The notes beneath the pieces were generated by a model. That model was not told where the DNA came from. It saw nothing but the letters and a program-made list of their open reading frames with translations, and ran no database searches. From assembly GCA_019637695.1 (NCBI GenBank), contig JAHBVG010000011.1, positions 1-64,000 on the forward strand: 64,000 nucleotides of DNA, written 5' to 3'. Every line of letters starts with the position of its first letter. The stretch's first letter is position 1. The translations under genes and the position numbers were made by a program. The stretch comes from Caldilineaceae bacterium. GTDB taxonomy: Bacteria > Chloroflexota > Anaerolineae > Caldilineales > Caldilineaceae. Shown here piece after piece: positions 49,629 to 58,593 of the stretch.

Positions 49629-50726
49629 ATGGCAGATATGACTGCGCAGAAATTGTTATTCTATGTGGGAACCTATACCCGTAACGGCAGCGAGGGGATC
49701 TACCGCTTCCGTATGGATCCGTCTACAGGCGCGTTGACGCCAGCCGGGGTCACCTCTGGCATTGAGAACCCTTCATTTCTTGCTATTCACCCGGATCTAC
49801 ACACGCTTTACGCTGTCGCCGAAGTCGGGGAATTTGAGGGACGGCCCGGCGGCGCGCTGAACGCGTATCGCATTGATGCGCAGACCGGCGATCTCACCTT
49901 CCTCAACCAGCAGCTAACGTATGGCGCGGCGCCATGCTACGTCAGCGTGGACGCTACCGGCAAAGTGGCAATGGTTGCCAACTACAGCGGCGGCAACGTG
50001 ACCGCCTTCCCCGTCCAGGCGGACGGCAGCCTGGGTCCGGCCAGCGCCCACGTGCAACACGAGGGCAGCGGGCCTGATCCCAAACGCCAGGAAGGGCCGC
50101 ACGCCCACTCGATCAACGTCACGCCCGACAACCGCTTTGCCCTCGCCGCCGATCTCGGCCTCGACAAGGTGATCGTCTATCGCCTTGATGCCGCCAATGG
50201 CACACTTTCCCCACACGATCCGCCCTATGCATCTGTCCCGCCAGGGGAAGGTCCGCGCCACTTTGATTTCCACCCGAATGGTCGCTTCCTCTATGTGATC
50301 AACGAAATGGGATCGACGGTGACAGCCTTCGCCTTTGACGCGCAACATGCTACCTTCGAGCCGCTCCAGACCATCTCTACCCTGCCCGAAGGATGGAATG
50401 GCAGGAGCAGTTGCGCCGATATCCACGTCTCGCCGTCGGGGCGCTTCCTCTACGGCTCGAACCGCGGCCACGATAGCATCGCCATCTACGCCATTGACGA
50501 GACCTTCGGAACCCTTTCGGTGGTAGGCCACACTTCGACCGGCGGACGCACCCCGCGCAACTTTGCCATCGATCCCACCGGCGCCTTCCTGCTCGCCGCT
50601 AATCAGGATACACACAACATCGTCGTTTTCAGCATCGACCGTGAATCTGGCGCGCTGGAACCCGCAGGCGTTGAAACCAATGTGCCCATGCCCGTCTGTT
50701 TGAGTTTCTTCCCCCGTGCAATGTGA
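49629..50726 (+). CDS. Lactonase family protein (6-phosphogluconolactonase-like)
   Basis: Seven-bladed beta-propeller of the YbhE/Pgl family, 365 residues from ATG 49629. FYVGTYTRNGSEGIYRFRM at the start, then repeated blades SFLAIHPDLHTLYAV, YVSVDATGKVAMVANYSGG, SINVTPDNRFALAADLGLDK, HFDFHPNGRFLYVINEMGST and NFAIDPTGAFLLAANQDTHN. It hydrolyses a sugar lactone, probably 6-phosphogluconolactone or an aldonolactone. Its stop overlaps the region before the Rieske gene by only 30 bases, so they form one operon. Confidence 0.85.
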   Translation: MADMTAQKLLFYVGTYTRNGSEGIYRFRMDPSTGALTPAGVTSGIENPSFLAIHPDLHTLYAVAEVGEFEGRPGGALNAYRIDAQTGDLTFLNQQLTYGAAPCYVSVDATGKVAMVANYSGGNVTAFPVQADGSLGPASAHVQHEGSGPDPKRQEGPHAHSINVTPDNRFALAADLGLDKVIVYRLDAANGTLSPHDPPYASVPPGEGPRHFDFHPNGRFLYVINEMGSTVTAFAFDAQHATFEPLQTISTLPEGWNGRSSCADIHVSPSGRFLYGSNRGHDSIAIYAIDETFGTLSVVGHTSTGGRTPRNFAIDPTGAFLLAANQDTHNIVVFSIDRESGALEPAGVETNVPMPVCLSFFPRAM

Positions 50727-50755
50727 TGAATCCGCTTCTGCGAAAGGAGCCAACG

Positions 50756-52516
50756 ATGACCGAGATCCGCAACTATACCCATGTCGCTGCGCTGGCCGAT
50801 GTGGAAAAGATCGGCGTTCATACGGTGCAGGTAGGGGGCCACGTGCTGGCCCTCTACCTGCACGAAGGCAATGTCTACGCTGTGGACAATCGCTGCCCGC
50901 ACATGGGCTTTCCCCTGGATCGGGGCAGCGTCCATGGCGGGATCTTGACCTGTCACTGGCATCATGCCCGCTTCGATCTCTGCACCGGCGGTGCCTTTGA
51001 CCTCTGGGCCGACGACGTGCCCAGCTACCCGGTGGACGTGCGCGACGGCGCGATCTATGTGGATATAAGACCCCGCCACGATCCGATTGCACATCAACGA
51101 CAACGGTTGGCGGATGGGTTGGAACGCAACCTCTCTCTTGTCATCGCCAAGGCCGTGATCGCCCTGATCGATGAAGCGGATGATGCGGCCACTCCCTTCC
51201 AGAGTGGGTTGGACTTTGGTACGCGCTACCGCATGGAGGGCTGGGGCCAGGGGTTGACGATCCTCACGGCGATGATGAATTTGCTGCCCAGCCTGCGCCG
51301 CGAGGATCGAGCGCGCGCCCTCTATCACGGGCTATCCGCCGTCGCCAACGACACCGCCGGCCACCCGCCCCGCTTCCTTGTGCAGCCGCTGCCGGGGGAT
51401 GATCACGATCTGTCCACGCTTAAACGTTGGTTCCGACAATTTATCGAGGTGCGCGACAGCGAAGGCGCCGAACGCTGTATCGTCTCGGCCATCCGCGCCG
51501 GGGCGACGCCAGCGCAAATGGCGGATATGCTCTTCGCCGCCGTCACCGATCACCGCTACATTGATGTCGGCCACATGCTCGATTTCACCAACAAAGCGTT
51601 CGAGTCGCTCGACATTGTGGGTTGGGATCACGCCGCCCAGGTACTCACCAGTTTGGTTCCCGGCTATGCCAACGCCAGCCGCATGGAAGAGTCCAACGCC
51701 TGGCGCCATCCCATCGATCTGGTGAAGATACTCCACACCAGCTTTGCCCGCATCCCCGACGTGCTGGCGCGGGCATCATCTGCGGGACAAACATGGCAAG
51801 GGCGGGCGACGCTGACGCCGATCCTCTTGGGCGACGATCCGCAGAGGATTGCGGATGCGTTGCTGGCAGCGCTGGGCGACGGCGCGTCGCCGGTGGATCT
51901 GGCCGGGGTGGTGGCGTATGCGGCTGCGCTGCGCATTGCTCGCTTCCACACCAGCAACGAATTCGGCGATTGGGATACGGCGCTGCACACCTTCACCTTT
52001 GCCAACGCCGTCCATGCCGGGCTGGGCCGATTAGAAGGGTTGGATCTGTCCGCAGGCGACTATCCGCTGCTGTTGCGAGGCGTCTTCGATGGGGCCATGA
52101 GCATCTATCTGGATCGCTTCCTCAATATTCCAGCGGCGCGACTGCCAGAAGCAGGCGCCAATGGTCATACGCCATCCGCGCTGCCGGCGCTCAATCCGCT
52201 ACTCGATCAGCAGCAGCAGGTGAACCCGGCGGGGCAGGCGGTGGCAGGCTATCTCTTCCACGGCGGCGATGCATCGGCGATCCGCGCCGAATTGGGCCAT
52301 CTACTCCTGCGCGAGGATCGGAACTTCCACACGATCCAGAGCGTGGAAGCCGCCTTCCGCCAGCACGATCTGCTGGGCGACAGCACGGAGGGTATCCATG
52401 TCCTCGTGGCGGCGGCGCGCTATCTCGCCGCCCACGCCCCCACCATGCGCGCCCAGGGCCAGACCTACGGCATTGCGCGGCGGTTGCATCGGGGCGAACG
52501 GCTCTTTGAGGGGTAA
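50756..52516 (+). CDS. Rieske 2Fe-2S protein fused to a large uncharacterised domain
   Basis: 586 residues from ATG 50756 (AAAGGAG upstream). The N-terminal 105 residues form a Rieske ferredoxin domain with ligands Cys47, His49, Cys66 and His69 (NRCPHMGF and CHWHHARFD). The remaining 480 residues are mostly helical with many His/Trp residues (DHRYIDVGHMLDF, NAWRHPIDLVKILHTSF, RFHTSNEFGDWDTALH), of a kind seen in questin-oxidase-like proteins, but I cannot name the domain with confidence. The Rieske part may pass electrons to an oxidase. It lies between a lactonase and a xanthine-dehydrogenase-like fusion. Confidence 0.7.
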   Translation: MTEIRNYTHVAALADVEKIGVHTVQVGGHVLALYLHEGNVYAVDNRCPHMGFPLDRGSVHGGILTCHWHHARFDLCTGGAFDLWADDVPSYPVDVRDGAIYVDIRPRHDPIAHQRQRLADGLERNLSLVIAKAVIALIDEADDAATPFQSGLDFGTRYRMEGWGQGLTILTAMMNLLPSLRREDRARALYHGLSAVANDTAGHPPRFLVQPLPGDDHDLSTLKRWFRQFIEVRDSEGAERCIVSAIRAGATPAQMADMLFAAVTDHRYIDVGHMLDFTNKAFESLDIVGWDHAAQVLTSLVPGYANASRMEESNAWRHPIDLVKILHTSFARIPDVLARASSAGQTWQGRATLTPILLGDDPQRIADALLAALGDGASPVDLAGVVAYAAALRIARFHTSNEFGDWDTALHTFTFANAVHAGLGRLEGLDLSAGDYPLLLRGVFDGAMSIYLDRFLNIPAARLPEAGANGHTPSALPALNPLLDQQQQVNPAGQAVAGYLFHGGDASAIRAELGHLLLREDRNFHTIQSVEAAFRQHDLLGDSTEGIHVLVAAARYLAAHAPTMRAQGQTYGIARRLHRGERLFEG

Positions 52517-52630
52517 TGAGTAATGAGTAATGAGTAATGAGTAGTGAGTAGTGGCACTACGATGGTTACCAATCGGGAGCCAATAATCTCAACGAAATTT
52601 ACTCATTACTCGTTACTCATTACTCATTTC
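52514..52630. repeat. GAGTAATGAGTAATGAG palindrome
   Basis: GTAATGAGTAATGAGTAATG units (52515-52540) are answered by TTACTCATTACTCGTTACTC (about 52600-52620). It starts in the stop codon (TAA) of the Rieske gene. Confidence 0.85.
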
Positions 52631-52658
52631 CACTTTCTCACTAGAAAGAGGTGTTTCT

Positions 52659-55232
52659 GTGCGTATGGATCTACGTCTGCATGTGAACGGCGTCACCCAC
52701 CAGTTCGAAGCGGACCCGGATCGGAGTTTGCTCAGCGTGTTGCGCGAGGATCTAGGGCTGACGGGGACCAAATACGGCTGCGGCGATGGCAAGTGCGGGG
52801 CTTGCACCCTGCTCGTAGACGGCAATCCCGTCCAATCATGCAGCCTCAGCGTTGGCTCAGCCACGGGCAGCCGCATCATTACGGTGGAAGGGTTGGCGGG
52901 CGAGGGCAAGTTGCACCCGATCCAGCAGGCGTTTCTAGAAGAAGGCGCGCTCCAATGCGGCTACTGCACGCCGGGGATGATCATGGCGGCGGCGGCGTTG
53001 CTCCACGCCCATCCTCAGCCCACCGTCGCCGAGATCGTCCACTTTATGCAGGACAACATCTGCCGCTGCGGATCGTATCCGCGCATTGTTGCCGCCATCC
53101 GCGCCGCGGCAAGGATGATCCACAACGGCGAGGAGATCCCCCTGGCCGCCGAATTCCCCGCGCCGGAAGCGGAGACCGTCAGCCTCGACGACGGCCTTTT
53201 TGTCGCCTATCCCTGCCCAGATCTGGCGGCGGCCCTCTACGGCGAGGAGACGCCGCCCCCGCCTGCCGAGCGTCCGCTGCCCCAGATCGGGCCGTGGGTC
53301 CACATTGACGAGACGGGCGGCGTCAGCCTCTATGTGGGCAAGGCAGAGGTGGGGCAGAACAGCCGCACCGCTTTGGCCCAAATCGTGGCCGACGAGTTGC
53401 GCATCCCCGCCGAAAGTGTGCGCGTGGTGATGGCGGATACAGATCGCGTCCCCTTCGATATGGGGACCTTTGGCAGCCGCACCACCCCCATCACCGGCAG
53501 CCAAGTCTGGCGGATCGGCGCATCGGCGCGCGATCTCCTGCTCGATCTGGCGGCGGCAGCATGGAATGTGGCGCGCGAAAGCCTGACGCTGGCCGGCGGC
53601 GCGGTCCACCATCCCCAAAGTGGACGCACGGCGAGCTACGCCGATCTGGCCAGGGATCGGCAGCTCCTGCGCATTGCCGAAACCGATCAACCGAAGACGC
53701 CCGCCGATCAATGGACGGTGGCGGGTCAATCCACACCCAAGACCACGGACCGATCCTTTGTCACTGGGCAGCACAAATTCGCCTCGGACATGCGATTGCC
53801 CGGCACGCTGATCGGCAAGATCCTGCGCCCGCCCGCCTTCAACGCCGCGTTGGAAAGCCTCGACACAAGCAACGCCGACGAAATGGAAGATGTGATCGTG
53901 GTGCACGATGGCGATTTTGTGGGCGCAGTCGCCGCCGACGAGTTAACCGCTGCCCGCGCCGTGGACGCGCTGCGCGCCCGCTGGCGGACGACCCTACAGG
54001 TTTCGCAGCCGGAATTGTTCGACTATCTCAAGGCATCGCCGATAGAGGGCGATGGACGTCGCGCGCCCACCATCTCCGCCGCAGGGGACGTGGAAGCGGG
54101 GTTGGCCGCGGCCCATCTCCAGTTGGAAGCGCGTTACACCGTCGATTACATCGCCCACGCGCCGCTGGAGCCACGCGCAGCCCTCGCCCAGTGGGAGGGC
54201 GGTCGCCTCACTGTGTGGACGGGTTCTCAGCGTCCTTTTGGGGTGCGCGCAGAACTGTGCGCGGCTTTTGGATTGTCCGAAGCGCAGGTGCGCGTGATCG
54301 TGCCGGATACGGGCGCGGGCTACGGCGGCAAGCACGCTGGCGACGCAGCCATTGAGGCGGCGCGGCTGGCGAAAGCCGTGGGCAAGCCCGTCAAAGTGGC
54401 GTGGACGCGCCAGGAAGAGTTCACCTGGGCTTACTTCCGCCCGGCCGGGATAATGGAGGTGTGCGGCGGTGCAGACGCCGAAGGGAAGCTCACAGCATTG
54501 GAGTTCCACAATTACAACTCAGGCGCCGCCGGGATTGAGACGCTCTATGAAATCCCCAACTGGCACATTGAGTATCATCCCACTGAGTCGCCTTTGCGTC
54601 AGGGGGCCTACCGAGCGCTTTCGACCACAGCCAATCACTTCGCCCGCGAAAGTTTTATGGACGAACTCGCCCACGGGCTGGGCATCGATCCGCTGGAATT
54701 TCGCCTGCGCAACTTGATCGATCCGCGTTTGCGAGCGGTCTTTGAGGCGGCGGCGGAAGCGTTCGGCTGGGGCAAACAATCCCCGACGCCCAACCACGGC
54801 TACGGCATCGCCGGCGGCTACGACAAAGGATCCTATGTGGCGGCCTGCGTTGAGGTCTACGTCAACCCGGCGGATCGACAGCCGCGGGTGCGGCGGATCG
54901 TTGAGGCGTATGAATGCGGGGCGCTCATCAACCCGGAGAATGTGCGGGGTCAGGTGGAAGGCGCGCTGATCATGGGGCTGGGCGGCGCGCTCTTCGAGAG
55001 CATCAAGTTTGCCAATGGGCGTATTCTCAACCCTAGTTTCGCCGGCTATCGCGTCCCCCGCTTTGGCGATGTGCCCGTGATCGAGACAATTCTGCTCGAC
55101 CGCAAGGATCTTCCTTCGGTTGGCGCGGGTGAGACGCCCATCATCGCCATTGCCCCGGCCATCGCCAACGCCATCTTCGCTGCCACGGGCGTCCGTCTGC
55201 GCGCTATGCCTCTGACATTCCGTGGAGATTAG
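52659..55232 (+). CDS. Molybdopterin hydroxylase fusion (2Fe-2S + Moco), xanthine-dehydrogenase/IorAB-like
   Basis: 857 residues from GTG 52659 (GAAAGAGG upstream). The N-terminal 150 residues are the CoxS/IorA small subunit: plant-type 2Fe-2S (Cys41, 46, 49, 61) and the second cluster (CGYC...CRCG). The rest is the large molybdenum-cofactor subunit of the IorB type, with GSRTTPITGSQVWR, PDTGAGYGGKHAGDAAIEAA and the near-C-terminal catalytic-Glu loop VGAGETPIIAIAPAIANAIF. No FAD subunit gene is near, so electrons must go to another acceptor. It hydroxylates an aldehyde or N-heterocycle of unknown identity. Fusion of subunits is less common than separate genes. Confidence 0.85.
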   Translation: MRMDLRLHVNGVTHQFEADPDRSLLSVLREDLGLTGTKYGCGDGKCGACTLLVDGNPVQSCSLSVGSATGSRIITVEGLAGEGKLHPIQQAFLEEGALQCGYCTPGMIMAAAALLHAHPQPTVAEIVHFMQDNICRCGSYPRIVAAIRAAARMIHNGEEIPLAAEFPAPEAETVSLDDGLFVAYPCPDLAAALYGEETPPPPAERPLPQIGPWVHIDETGGVSLYVGKAEVGQNSRTALAQIVADELRIPAESVRVVMADTDRVPFDMGTFGSRTTPITGSQVWRIGASARDLLLDLAAAAWNVARESLTLAGGAVHHPQSGRTASYADLARDRQLLRIAETDQPKTPADQWTVAGQSTPKTTDRSFVTGQHKFASDMRLPGTLIGKILRPPAFNAALESLDTSNADEMEDVIVVHDGDFVGAVAADELTAARAVDALRARWRTTLQVSQPELFDYLKASPIEGDGRRAPTISAAGDVEAGLAAAHLQLEARYTVDYIAHAPLEPRAALAQWEGGRLTVWTGSQRPFGVRAELCAAFGLSEAQVRVIVPDTGAGYGGKHAGDAAIEAARLAKAVGKPVKVAWTRQEEFTWAYFRPAGIMEVCGGADAEGKLTALEFHNYNSGAAGIETLYEIPNWHIEYHPTESPLRQGAYRALSTTANHFARESFMDELAHGLGIDPLEFRLRNLIDPRLRAVFEAAAEAFGWGKQSPTPNHGYGIAGGYDKGSYVAACVEVYVNPADRQPRVRRIVEAYECGALINPENVRGQVEGALIMGLGGALFESIKFANGRILNPSFAGYRVPRFGDVPVIETILLDRKDLPSVGAGETPIIAIAPAIANAIFAATGVRLRAMPLTFRGD

Positions 55233-55366
55233 AGATTGGTAATTCCGTAGTGCATCTGAAATCTCCGAATCGCCCAATCGCTGCCACGAGAGATTAGGCA
55301 ATTCGGAGATTTCAGAAACTCTTCACAATACCCAATCCCTGATCCCCAGTCCCCGATCTCCGCATT
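55225..55366. repeat. Composite heptamer/CTCCGAATCGCC palindrome
   Basis: GAGATTAGAGATTGG overlaps the previous stop (GGAGATTAG). The central palindrome (about 55255-55315) pairs TGAAATCTCCGAATCGCC with GGCAATTCGGAGATTTCA. CCCCAGT units follow and end 4 bases from the convergent gene's stop. Confidence 0.85.
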
Positions 55367-55369
55367 CTT

Positions 55370-56758
55370 TTAGAGCGGCTGCACCCAGGATGGCTGCTTG
55401 GGGAAGAGGATGTCGATGAGCAGGGCCGCGGCTTCGCTGTTCGTCCACACGTCGGGGAAGAAGGAGCGCAACTCGGCCAGGCTGCGGTAGCTGAAGAGCA
55501 GTTGCAAGAAGACCAACGGTGGGCAGCCGACATCGGCTATATCCCCGTACATGGGTGGTCGCCACGGTTCGATGGTTGCCGCTTTGCCCCCTTCAAATTG
55601 CAGACACAGACCGCCCCGGTAGAGATCGATCTTCAACTCGCCATTGTAGCCAGTGACGATCGAATTGGCGATCCGCTCCTCCAACACAGGCGTAATCAGG
55701 CGCAGGAAGGCGATCAGATCGGGGACGCGCAGATACCACGCATAGGGTGGATCGAAGCGAGGGGCCAATTCCTGGCCCAACACTGCATAGGCAGGGTGCG
55801 AACGCCCAAAATGGAACCGAACCTCAAGGGGCGCCTCCACATCCGCGCTAGTAACTGGCGTCATCTGCACCTGTTCGCTCAGGATACGCAGCAAGCTGGG
55901 CATGGCCGCCTGCCAGTTCACATGCGGCGCGAATTCAAGCGCAGAGATGCGCAGGTTGCGTCCCCAACGCTTGGCGGCCACCTTGGTAAAGCCGCAGGTC
56001 TGCCCATCCCCATCGACGATCATATAAAAACGGTGGTGTAGACCGATCTGAGTTACATCCTTGCCCTTTACCGCCGGATCATCCCAAATGCCCACTTGGA
56101 ACTGCCAATAAGCGGGTGAATCCTCATGCCAGATCAGGCTATCCTTGCGGCGCGCGTTGTAGAGCGCGTGCAGATCAGGGATGTCGTCGAGCGTGGCCAG
56201 ACGCAGTGCATAGGGTTCCGGATTGTCCCCCTTCTTGGCAGGGATGGCGGCCAGGTAGACAGACCGGCTGCCATCTAGATCGAGGACAAATTCATAGCCG
56301 AATTGCCGGTAAAAGTAGGGGATGCCGGTGATCGCCTGCGCCAGATCCCCTTTCGCTGTGCTGCGCGCATGGACCATCTCAAAGAGCGCCCGCACCAATC
56401 CGCGATTGCGATAGTCGGGCAGGGTTGCCACTTCTTCGGGTCGGCCCACGCCAAAGGGAATGCCCGCATAGCTCCACTGGTGGCTGAAAAGACAGGTGCA
56501 GGCGACGAGCCGATGTTCTTGCCGTTGCGTATCTTCGACAACAGCAAAATCACCCGGCCCCATAAACGGGAAATTCCCGCTCATGTAGATTCGCGAGGCG
56601 TCGATTTCACTTGGACGGATCGGTTCCGTCTCGCTGTTGCGGAAGACAGTTCCCATCAGATGGCCGATCTCCGGCTGGTCAGCAGCCGTGGACCAGCGGC
56701 GGATCAGACCGTCACCCAGATCGCCTATGTAGGAGGGATCAGACAATTGTGTGGACAT
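55370..56758 (-). CDS. GNAT-family N-acetyltransferase (Eis-like, three-domain)
   Basis: 462 residues. The first GNAT domain has VEDTQRQEHRLVACTCLFSH and the acetyl-CoA pyrophosphate loop VATLPDYRNRGLVRALFE (about 111-128), then a second GNAT-like domain, then an SCP2-like C-terminal part (YNGELKIDLYRGGLCLQFEG). This three-part plan is that of Eis/YjcK-type enhanced intracellular survival acetyltransferases. The substrate could be an antibiotic, protein or small molecule. Transcribed divergently from PadR. Confidence 0.8.
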   Translation of the reverse strand: MSTQLSDPSYIGDLGDGLIRRWSTAADQPEIGHLMGTVFRNSETEPIRPSEIDASRIYMSGNFPFMGPGDFAVVEDTQRQEHRLVACTCLFSHQWSYAGIPFGVGRPEEVATLPDYRNRGLVRALFEMVHARSTAKGDLAQAITGIPYFYRQFGYEFVLDLDGSRSVYLAAIPAKKGDNPEPYALRLATLDDIPDLHALYNARRKDSLIWHEDSPAYWQFQVGIWDDPAVKGKDVTQIGLHHRFYMIVDGDGQTCGFTKVAAKRWGRNLRISALEFAPHVNWQAAMPSLLRILSEQVQMTPVTSADVEAPLEVRFHFGRSHPAYAVLGQELAPRFDPPYAWYLRVPDLIAFLRLITPVLEERIANSIVTGYNGELKIDLYRGGLCLQFEGGKAATIEPWRPPMYGDIADVGCPPLVFLQLLFSYRSLAELRSFFPDVWTNSEAAALLIDILFPKQPSWVQPL

Positions 56759-57047
56759 AGTGCCTCTTCTATTTTATGGTTTGGGACTGACTGTAGATAA
56801 ATCTCCCGCCCAGTTTGCTTTTGGCATCTTGATTGCTGCGTTCGATTTCGTTTGTTGCGTTATTTGTATTAGTTGATCACGTTTCTCGCGCTTTGTCCAA
56901 ATCTGAGATTGCCGAAAATAGACACTATCGGCAACAAGACCCGCCAGGTTTTCTGAAACCTGACGGGTCTCCAGAGAATCGCTAGATTGACGACTGATCG
57001 AGGAACCAAACATTCATTCCCTAACGCTCATCTCCACAAATTGCGTA
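56759..57047. other. Divergent spacer with a GACCCG-AAACCTG hairpin
   Basis: Between the acetyltransferase and PadR. It holds a 15-bp hairpin with one mismatch at 56937-56970 (AGACCCGCCAGGTTT and complement, loop TCTG), just after a 7-bp hairpin (TTGCCGA/TCGGCAA near 56909-56935). The former is of the GACCYGTCAGGTTT type found scattered in several bacterial genomes. Confidence 0.6.
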
Positions 57048-57076
57048 TTGACAGCGGACAAAAACAGGCGTATTCT
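57048..57076 (+). promoter_or_regulatory. Promoter of padR
   Basis: TTGACA (57048-57053) and TATTCT (57071-57076), 17 bases apart. The PadR ATG at 57115 follows without a clear Shine-Dalgarno. Confidence 0.7.
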
Positions 57077-57078
57077 AG

Positions 57079-57105
57079 CCAGAGTATTAACTATTAACTA
57101 AGTTA
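57079..57105. promoter_or_regulatory. Possible PadR operator
   Basis: An imperfect AT-rich repeat (AACTATTAACTAAGTTACTA) between the -10 box and the start codon. PadR regulators often bind such dyads and repress themselves. No computed match, so low confidence. Confidence 0.3.
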
Positions 57106-57114
57106 CTAATTTTT

Positions 57115-57702
57115 ATGACCGTCAAAAATGCATTGTTGGGGCTGTTGGCGCAGCGCCCACGTCACGGATACGAATTACACGCTGCCTTTGAAGCACTTGT
57201 CGGCGGCAAGCAGAACTGGGAAGTCAAACCGGCCCAGGTCTATACGACGTTGAACCGGCTGGCGCAGGGTGGATTCATTGCTGAGGACGCACTGGCGCAG
57301 GACGGCGGCCCAGAGAAGTTGATCTACGCCATCACCGCTCAGGGGGAGGGGGAACTGCTCGTGTGGCTGTCCACGCCGACGCCCACCGGGCATCAACGGG
57401 ACGAGTTCTTTCTCAAACTGATGATTGCGCTGGCGACAAATGTGGTCGATCCCTATCGGTTGATCTACACCCAGCGCACCAGTCTCTACCGGGAACTGCA
57501 CGCGGCGACGGCGCAGCGCAATGCCGCCAATCCACGGGCAGAGTTGGCCCAGATTTTGTTGATGGATCAAGTGATTATGCACATTGAAGCGGATCTGCGC
57601 TGGCTGGAGATGGTGGAAGCCCGGCTGGACGAACTCAAACGTCAGCCTGTGCCGCAGCCAGAACCACGTCCGCGTGGAAGACCAAGGATGATTTTTGATT
57701 GA
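57115..57702 (+). CDS. PadR family transcriptional regulator
   Basis: 195 residues. The winged helix is MTVKNALLGLLAQRPRHGYE plus VKPAQVYTTLNRLAQGGFI (about 39-57), then the C-terminal dimerisation helices. It probably represses the following ABC exporter genes and itself until a drug or metabolite binds. The last residues (RMIFD) and the stop are within the GATTTTTGATTGAC repeat. The exporter starts about 150 bases further. Confidence 0.9.
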   Translation: MTVKNALLGLLAQRPRHGYELHAAFEALVGGKQNWEVKPAQVYTTLNRLAQGGFIAEDALAQDGGPEKLIYAITAQGEGELLVWLSTPTPTGHQRDEFFLKLMIALATNVVDPYRLIYTQRTSLYRELHAATAQRNAANPRAELAQILLMDQVIMHIEADLRWLEMVEARLDELKRQPVPQPEPRPRGRPRMIFD

Positions 57703-57843
57703 CGATTTTCGATTGTCTGGTTGAGGTTGTGAATGATTTGCCAGATCCTTCTGCTGAAAAATTCGCTCGGCAGAGTAGATGCCAATCGCAGAACCAATAA
57801 CCCTACACGAAAATCGTCAATCAAAAATCGTCAATCGAAAATA
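57688..57843. repeat. GATTTTTGATTGACGATTTT palindrome
   Basis: ATGATTTTTGATTGACGATT at 57688-57712 is answered by CGAAAATCGTCAATCAAAAA and TCGTCAATCGAAAA (57809-57841). It is the same family as 13285-13400. Confidence 0.8.
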
Positions 57844-57855
57844 AGGAGAAAACCC

Positions 57856-58593
57856 ATGACTATCATCTCAACCACCAACCTCACCAAGAGCTACGGCAAA
57901 GGCGAAACCGCGGTCTCCGCGCTGCGGGGGATCAACGTGAGCATTGCCGAGGGGGAATTTGTGGCGGTGATGGGGCCGAGCGGCTGCGGCAAATCGACGC
58001 TGCTCCACCTCATCGGCGGGCTGGATCGACCCACCGCAGGAGAGGTGATCCTGGCCGGGCAGCCCATCTCAACGCTGGACGACGACGCGCTCACCGAACT
58101 GCGGCGACGCAAGATCGGCTTTATCTTCCAGTTTTACAATCTGCTGCCTGTGCTGGGCGCTACCGAGAACGCGGCGCTGCCTTTGATCCTCGACGGGGTG
58201 AAACCCGCAGAGGCGCGCAGACGGGCCGTCGAGTGGCTGGCGCGCATGGGATTGGAAAACCGTCTTGACCACCGTCCCACCCAGCTTTCGGGCGGACAGC
58301 AACAGCGGGTGGCGATTGCGCGGGCGCTAGTCACCGAACCGGCGCTGATCCTGGCCGATGAGCCGACGGGCAATCTCGATTCCACGGCGGGCAATGAGAT
58401 CGCGGCCTTGCTGCGCCAGATCACGAGTGAGTGGGGGCGCACGGTGTTGATGGTGACACACGATCCGCGCATTGCCGCCTACGCCGACCGCATCATCTTC
58501 CTCAAGGACGGCACGGTGATGGACGATACGCGTATTGCCGAGAATCAATCCAACGGCGCGGCGCGTGCGGTCGAGAAAGTGAGGGTGCGATGA
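57856..58593 (+). CDS. ABC transporter ATP-binding protein (MacB/LolD-type)
   Basis: 245 residues from ATG 57856 (AAGGAG upstream). Walker [14 protein letters not shown] (about 40-52), Q-loop [12 protein letters not shown], signature [15 protein letters not shown] and Walker [13 protein letters not shown] are complete; the motif set is that of the MacB/LolD/FtsE class. Pairs with the FtsX-like permease whose start it overlaps by 4 bases (ATGA). It powers mechanotransmission or export through an unknown substrate. Confidence 0.9.
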   Translation: MTIISTTNLTKSYGKGETAVSALRGINVSIAEGEFVAVMGPSGCGKSTLLHLIGGLDRPTAGEVILAGQPISTLDDDALTELRRRKIGFIFQFYNLLPVLGATENAALPLILDGVKPAEARRRAVEWLARMGLENRLDHRPTQLSGGQQQRVAIARALVTEPALILADEPTGNLDSTAGNEIAALLRQITSEWGRTVLMVTHDPRIAAYADRIIFLKDGTVMDDTRIAENQSNGAARAVEKVRVR

